64,000 bases of DNA from Lunularia cruciata (taxonomy: Eukaryota > Streptophyta > Marchantiopsida > Lunulariales > Lunulariaceae). The stretch's first letter is position 1; every line of letters starts with the position of its first letter. The stretch is from assembly GCA_948567375.1 (NCBI GenBank), contig OX419758.1, positions 28,525,001-28,589,000 on the forward strand, in the 5' to 3' direction. Below the pieces are notes generated by a model. The model made no database searches. It worked only from the letters and a program-made list of their open reading frames with translations, and was not told where the DNA came from. A program made the position numbers and the translations under genes. Positions 59,839 to 64,000 of the stretch are shown one piece after another.

Positions 59839-60429
59839 AGCTATTGAATTACTAGTAGGAGTCTTGGTGATATATATTCCTTGTGATATGGAGATGAGTA
59901 CAGAACTCATTTTCTTGTTTCTCACTCTAACTAAGACTTGAAGTTCTCATATACCCTCACTAGTTGATTCTCATTAAGTATTATGCATTTGCTAAATAAA
60001 TGAAATTTACTAAGTTATAGTTGATTGTAATATTATTTAGCAGCATAAGATCCTTGATAAATTCACCAAAATTTTATCATGGTGCAGTCAACTCCCATGT
60101 GTTATAGAATGCATAATTTCATCAATTCTATGTTGAGTGCATAGTTGCTTGGTCTCTATTGTCTTCTGATTACTCTTATTGTTCAAAAGAACTTCTTGCA
60201 AAATCTTCAAAATTCTCTTGCTATTTTGACATCTTCTTACAAAGTATTTACTTCTTTCCTTCCTCTTCTTTTACTTTTTGACTTCCTTATGATAGGAAGC
60301 TATGTGCAAATGAAGTGCTTGGCGCTTCTTGTTGTACTTTGCTATTCAGAAACTATTTTGGATTATCAAAATGGGCCAAGTGCTGGTGGGTAGCAATAGG
60401 AGCATCCATATGTACATATATTAGAGAAC

Positions 60430-60575
60430 AAGACTATGACTAATGTTTCCATAGGGTAGAACCTGACCAACATATACAAGGATGTTGTAGAGAAGAATTG
60501 GATTGTAATTGTAACTAATGTTGCAAGATGGTGGAACTTGACTAACACATACAAGGATGAGGTCGGTGCCAAAAT
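60430..60575 (+). repeat. Imperfect tandem duplication of about 75 bp
   Basis: Two units share ACTAATGTT, a GG-T-GAAC stretch, then TGAC-AACA-ATACAAGGATG, starting near 60436 and 60512. Too short and diverged to link to an element. Confidence 0.65.
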
Positions 60576-61599
60576 TCTTCTTACAATTTTAGAGAGTTGT
60601 CTTATCTTCTCCTAGTTTTCTATCAAGGAATTCACTAGCATAAAAGGAAACACACAATAAAAATAGAATAATCATGAGCAATCAAGAAATATCAATAATA
60701 ATAAGGTGGATAAGGAGTATAGAAAGTAAATAAATAAGTAGAATCATTTATATGTATACAAATAAGTACAAGTGAATGGCTGTACCCATGATGGTATACC
60801 ATGGCACAATAGTGCATTCTTGAGTTTTTAGTAGATGATGCAACATAGAAAGAAAGGACTATATGTCCATATCTATAACCTCTTGTCCATATGGTTTGCT
60901 CATAAGAGCACAATGATAAAGTATCACAAGGGTTTGCACAATAATCCCTAAAATCTATCAAAAGTCCATTCCTTCTTTAGAAACATAAAATTAGGTTTCA
61001 TGGATACTCTAAGAATATATATTTATAGGAGCTACAAGGCAGTTTGATAATAAAGTGTATGAGGTACTAGAAGTATCAATAAGACTAAATCTAAGAGGAT
61101 GGATAATTTCATGAAGTTGGTTTCAAAAATAAGAGTCAATTCTCTACCTAAGGTTCTCCTCAAAAAAATGACTAGTATCTAGACCGGCCAACAAGAGAAC
61201 CACTCCCAATATCCTAATCCTTGAGGTAATTGAAGAATTAGAGAAAATTGGACATGATCAGCCAATCCTTCTATCAAAGAACAATCAAAGAAATGGGGAG
61301 CCTCTACTAAGGGGTAAAAGCACACTTACATACAAGTAATCTAACCTCAAAAGAATTTTCTATTCCCTAACAATACTTTGCCTACATTGTTGCCTACCTC
61401 ATGTACCAATGCCATAAATGTCCAAAGGATCCTATGCTTAGGTTCTCTTAGCTAAAGATATATCCTTGACATAATCAAAACACCATCTTAGCTTTAATTA
61501 CTACTTGTTGTTTTTTCACTATTGTACATTCTCATAAGGATTAATCCTACACTTAAACAAGTGCACCAAAGTTGAACTTCCCAAAGATCCTCCAATGTG

Positions 61600-64000
61600 T
61601 CCTCATCCTACACTTCTCTTTTGTACTTTCTCATAGAAGAAATTTCCCATACTAAAACCTTTGCATTCTTGGCCTCTGACATAGCTTCTCCTAAGCCCTT
61701 GCACTTTGGGCAAGCCTCCTAGTACTACCTCTTCTTTTTGCCCTTATTGGCCCAAGGAATGAATTTTCTCCTCATTGCGTAGTATGTGCATGCTTGGTCT
61801 CTCTCTTGGTAATCCTTGAATATGGATTCCTAGACTCCAATGAAATCATCCCTGTGGGCTGACTCCAAAGTCCTCCCCAAGCAATAATCTCATATTGCTA
61901 GCTTGTTGCAAGAGATACATGAAGTTGTACATTTGATCTTTTGGTGGAAAGGCTTGAAAGCACTATCCTCCTTAACATGGCCTCAAGGCATCCAATGATA
62001 TACATGGCCTAAAACCTTATAATAGATGGCCATTCAAAAACTACAAGATCTTTCATTGCACACTATTTTTGCCAACAACCCTTTAGCATTTGCATGGTCT
62101 CACAAACTCCCATAAAACATCCTTCTACAATGGGCCAAGCATGAGGCTTCTTCTTGTAGGTCAAATGGTGGATTCAGCCTGATTGGAGAACCTACAAGTC
62201 CAACCTCTCCTTCAATATTTCCTTAAAATTACCAAGGAATGCAATCAAAAGGTGCAAGAAATCCTATTCTTTCCATGTTTGCCATGGTAGTGATGATTGG
62301 TGTGGGACCTTGTGAGCTCAACAAAAACCAACATATCAAGGTATCCATGGGTACCATTCTTCATGCATATGCTTGGAACTAGAAAAAGATAGGGAGAATC
62401 CTATCAACTCCAAGTACATAATGGAAATTTTTGTATATGGCTACAAGAATTTGGAAACTCTTGACCCAGATTTTCTTGTATGGGCAATAAGGTATGTGAA
62501 GTCCTTTGACTATGGGCTTATTTTTCTTTGACACATATGCAATGGCCATATCTCCATCAAAGTCATCCAAGTTGTTCTCATCCTGCTAATGTCCATGTCA
62601 TATCCCTTGTCATAGCATTTGATCATGCACATGCTTAGGGCTTTGAAAGTCAAGGAATACTTGAAGATATTACTCCTAATTGATTGGAAAACTTCTCCAA
62701 AATTTCTAGAGACATTTTCAAAAAATGGTTGAAAATAGTTTGCATTCTTTCCACCAAATGTTCCAAGGTTACCTTCATGTCCTAAATGATATGACTAATG
62801 TGCACCTTCTATGTGTTTGAGTAAGAGTTGATGGTTGCCTTACAGGAATCTTGCAACTTTATATCCTTGTAGATCTTATCAATATCGTTAATTTGCTATT
62901 TGGAGCACCTTGATGTACTCCTTAATAGAATAAAATTGGGGTTTTGTTGCAAGTCCTTGGTTTATCAACTTCAAACTCTTGACAAAGTATCTCAAGGGGA
63001 AGTACAAAAGGTAGATGGTTATGTATATCAACTCATAGGGATGCTCTACTTGGATATCCCCTTGCAATGTTGCTTTTGCTATTACATACTTGGTCTTTCC
63101 CATGTCCCAAAATTCAATCCTATATGCCTAAAGCATAAAAAATTGCTCTTTATCAAGCTTTGTTTGTAGATTTACATGTTGGTTAATTGTGGCTCCTAAA
63201 ATGAGTAGGGCTCTTCTCTAGCCGGTGCCTCCTATCTTGTACTAATTGGGATGTGGGACTGCTCATGCCCATATTCTCGGCTATATCCTCCATCAAGGAC
63301 TTTCTTCTTGTAGTTCCCACTACTATGGGACTACTTTCAACTTTCTTCCTTGAGATCCTAGATGACTTTGGATTTTTTCTTAGGTTTACTAGGGCATGCT
63401 TCTTCTTGCTACAAGTAGTGTTGTTGGATGTTGCCAACGTTGATTTTTTAGACACAAGGAAACTATTATCTGTAGGACTGCTTTGGAACTTCTTCCTTGA
63501 TGAGCCCGCCTTGTGATCTCCGAGACCCCATTGCTTAGATTTTCCTCCCATAGATCCTTCTAGCTCATCATCATCCCTATCTTCATCAAAGTCACCTTCT
63601 ACATTAGAGTCTTCTTCCTCTATGGGAGCCTCCAACTTGTTGCAACTGATAAACTAGAGAAGTTGGCTCACTCTTTGCTCCGACTTCTGGTTTTGCACCA
63701 TAAGGTCATTCTTGATTTTGGTTGAGCTTCGACCTTGATTTGCTCCTCCTTCCTTTTTTTTTGTCTAATAGAGAAGGTCCTTTTGGTATTAGGCCTTCTT
63801 ATTGGTCAGATTTTTGGTTGTCAATTGGACGGAAGCTAGTTCTTTCTCAAGAGCTGCTCTCTCCAACTGTTATTCTCCTTCTCAAGAGTTGTAACCTCTA
63901 CTTTTGGTTTGGACTTAGCTATCCTTAATTTTTCAGTCTTGTTATGAGAACTTTTAGAGATTGTGGTCAATTCTTGTATCTTTCCACTACCTTGGAATCC
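61600..64000 (-). pseudogene. Unidentified minus-strand coding relic with coiled-coil and acidic region
   Basis: Read from the window end downward, the minus strand gives a broken but followable product. First comes a charged, heptad-like part (about 63960-63700; VTTLEKENN and a KKKxGG stretch), then PIEEEDSNVEGDFDEDRDDDELEG (63570-63630). An open basic/serine-rich stretch runs to 63183 (SSRKKFQSSPTDNSF, RKKVESSPIVV). Next is KYVIAKATLQGDIQVEHPYELIYI (62888-63103), then many stops with text such as YSLTFKALSMCMIKCYDKGYDMD (about 62580-62670). It matches no family I know; it may be gag-like or part of another mobile element. It continues past the window edge. Confidence 0.45.

Larger units (their letters stand above)
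58561..61600. other. AT-rich repeat-like DNA without a recognised gene
   Basis: About 3 kb. Degenerate frames near 58800-59640 hint at an old mobile-element relic (FRPKDEI-like and KKRKVEAKH-like text) but no diagnostic motif survives. The 33-bp palindrome (59806-59838) and the small tandem duplication (60430-60575) lie here. The stretch 60580-61600 shows nothing I can name. Confidence 0.45.

Overview
The window is nuclear DNA of a land plant whose genome is crowded with LTR retrotransposons. Two things point to this. It holds one intact intron-containing gene (20S proteasome subunit beta-3, 55217-57073). Almost everything from 1 to 53263 is nested, decaying Ty3/gypsy elements with plant-type primer-binding sites, chromodomain integrases and solo LTRs. 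The beta-3 protein reads as plant-like but not obviously angiosperm; a gymnosperm, fern, lycophyte or bryophyte would all fit, and I cannot decide from sequence alone. There is no sign of bacterial genes, operons or CRISPR.

Layout. I named five repeat families A-E. A (1-2454 plus strand, 2455-3480 minus strand) is a gypsy family whose polyprotein ends in a PHD-like zinc finger. B (4890-5524, 8909-9581, 12372-21268, 23578-25447) has ~690-bp LTRs starting TGTAACACCC. C (5525-12371 and three further LTR copies) has ~1.9-kb LTRs, a tRNA-Asp-type primer site and a degenerate coding segment inside the LTR. D (28896-49888) is a compact 5.6-kb chromovirus with a tRNA-iMet primer site. E (21269-28895, 35769-51872) is another chromodomain gypsy with LTRs starting TGTAATACC. 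Target-site duplications (TSDs) fix the order of several insertions: D3 (GAGTA) sits in an E copy; D4 (GAAGG) and a solo C LTR sit in D3; D1 (TTGGG) sits in the LTR of D2; a solo C LTR (AAAAT) sits in the gag of B1.

The most notable signals are in family D. At the gag/pol boundary of D1 and D4 there is a textbook -1 frameshift arrangement: a GGGAAAC (D4: GGGAAAT) heptamer in the right phase, a 6-nt spacer, then a perfect 10-bp stem that contains the gag UAG stop, with pol open in the -1 frame. The D LTRs carry clusters of GAAnnTTC units, including a perfect four-unit heat-shock-element match upstream of a TATA box. D1 and D4 are also opposed, giving a ~5.6-kb inverted repeat with a 1.56-kb spacer.

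From 53264 to 54960 the DNA is AT-rich with no recognised gene. The proteasome gene follows with seven exons, all introns GT-AG, encoding 204 residues. After it, 57074-61600 holds no supported gene, but has a perfect 33-bp palindrome and a small tandem duplication. From about 61600 to the end, the minus strand holds a decayed coding relic with a coiled-coil and acidic region that I cannot name.
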